Of a stretch of 60,101 nt of DNA, positions 59,981-60,101 are shown one piece after another. Below the pieces are notes generated by a model that worked only from the letters and a program-made list of their open reading frames with translations, was not told the origin of the DNA and made no database searches. Positions within the stretch are counted from its first letter, which is position 1, and the number at the start of each line of letters is the position of its first letter. Source of the DNA: an uncultured Prevotellaceae bacterium (lineage in GTDB: Bacteria > Bacteroidota > Bacteroidia > Bacteroidales > Bacteroidaceae); assembly GCA_900318795.1 (NCBI GenBank), contig ONLU01000008.1, forward strand, positions 1 through 60,101. Reading direction: 5' to 3'. Made by a program: the position numbers and the translations under genes.

Positions 59981-60076
59981 AAAAAAGGCTTCGAAGTTTG
60001 CCCAACTCACTGAAAATGAGTAACTTTACAATCGCCAAACAGTAAAGTACAAACTTAGAAGCCGTGAGCAAAGGTA
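59981..60076 (-). ncRNA. Candidate structured small RNA (three-way junction)
   Basis: A TACCTTTGC box (complement of 60068-60076) predicts a start near 60063. The transcript opens with GGCTTCTAAGTTTG, which pairs with CAAACTTCGAAGCC at its 3' end (13 of 14 pairs; plus-strand 60050-60063 and 59987-60000), directly followed by six U. Inside are two hairpins, ACTTTAC/GTAAAGT with a 12-nt loop and ACTCA/TGAGT with a 7-nt loop. The RNA would be about 80 nt, with its closing stem acting as terminator. No -33 TTTG at ideal spacing. Confidence 0.6.
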
Positions 60077-60101
60077 CAACAATTATTTCAGATTTGAGAA
60101 G

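Noticed and set aside
59987-60063. Inverted repeat as insertion sequence ends
   Set aside because: The ends are only 50 bp apart with no transposase, and promoter plus U-run placement fits a small RNA or terminator better.

Overview
The window reads as a chromosomal segment of a Bacteroidales bacterium, most likely Prevotella or a close relative (Prevotellaceae). Supporting signs are the Bacteroidetes promoter signature (TTTG, about 20 bp, then TAnnTTTG) in front of most transcription units, weak Shine-Dalgarno signals, a type III glutamine synthetase, a DAHP synthase fused to chorismate mutase, a GH77 enzyme with N-terminal starch-binding modules, a LruC lipoprotein, an HU-like histone-family protein and a subtilase with a type IX-like C-terminal sorting domain. 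There is no rRNA, tRNA, CRISPR array, phage or intact insertion sequence. Most of the window is housekeeping gene content.

Layout. 1-7.6 kb: rpsF-rpsR; ffh-folD-TPR; a low-molecular-weight phosphatase; a DnaJ protein with queH; an HD-domain alarmone-type hydrolase divergent from a dipeptidase. 7.6-11.7 kb: a four-gene Phe/Tyr operon (pheA, aminotransferase, DAHP synthase-chorismate mutase, prephenate dehydrogenase) preceded by what looks like a complete transcription attenuator: promoter, 25-codon leader peptide with a Tyr/Phe run, a 9-nt antiterminator element and a U8 terminator. 11.8-15 kb: an ion channel divergent from a copper-type ATPase, then gtrA. 15-22.8 kb: a seven-gene polysaccharide export unit (tyrosine autokinase, HAD protein, Wza-like lipoprotein, a small His-rich membrane protein, UDP-glucose dehydrogenase) that continues into two proteases. 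23-31.5 kb: a secreted TPR protein converging on a four-gene outer-membrane cluster (two DUF3575-like proteins, an OmpA-domain protein and a very long three-module beta-barrel protein).

31.5-45.3 kb: a small secreted protein, slyD, aroC, a candidate small RNA, pyrK-pyrD, an XRE regulator and a gene-free AT-rich stretch; then holA, an HsdR-N domain protein, a zinc-ribbon coiled-coil protein, a Nif3-like protein, a PurF homologue without its glutaminase cysteine, an unrecognised protein, a MATE exporter and a minimal ABC ATPase with a small membrane partner. 45.3-49.6 kb: agmatine deiminase, N-carbamoylputrescine amidase and glutamine synthetase III (polyamine and nitrogen metabolism). 49.6-60.1 kb: HAD phosphatase, DUF2461, M15 peptidase, subtilase, carboxypeptidase-regulatory protein, 4-alpha-glucanotransferase, LruC lipoprotein, a truncated HU-like protein and a terminal repeat-rich intergenic stretch holding a second candidate small RNA.

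The most notable observations are the Tyr/Phe attenuator, a copper ATPase that appears to lack its nucleotide-binding domain, two compact structured RNAs each with their own promoter and terminator, a 65-bp element with outward-facing promoters present in three copies, and the three-module outer-membrane protein cluster. All calls come from reading the sequence. No database search was run.
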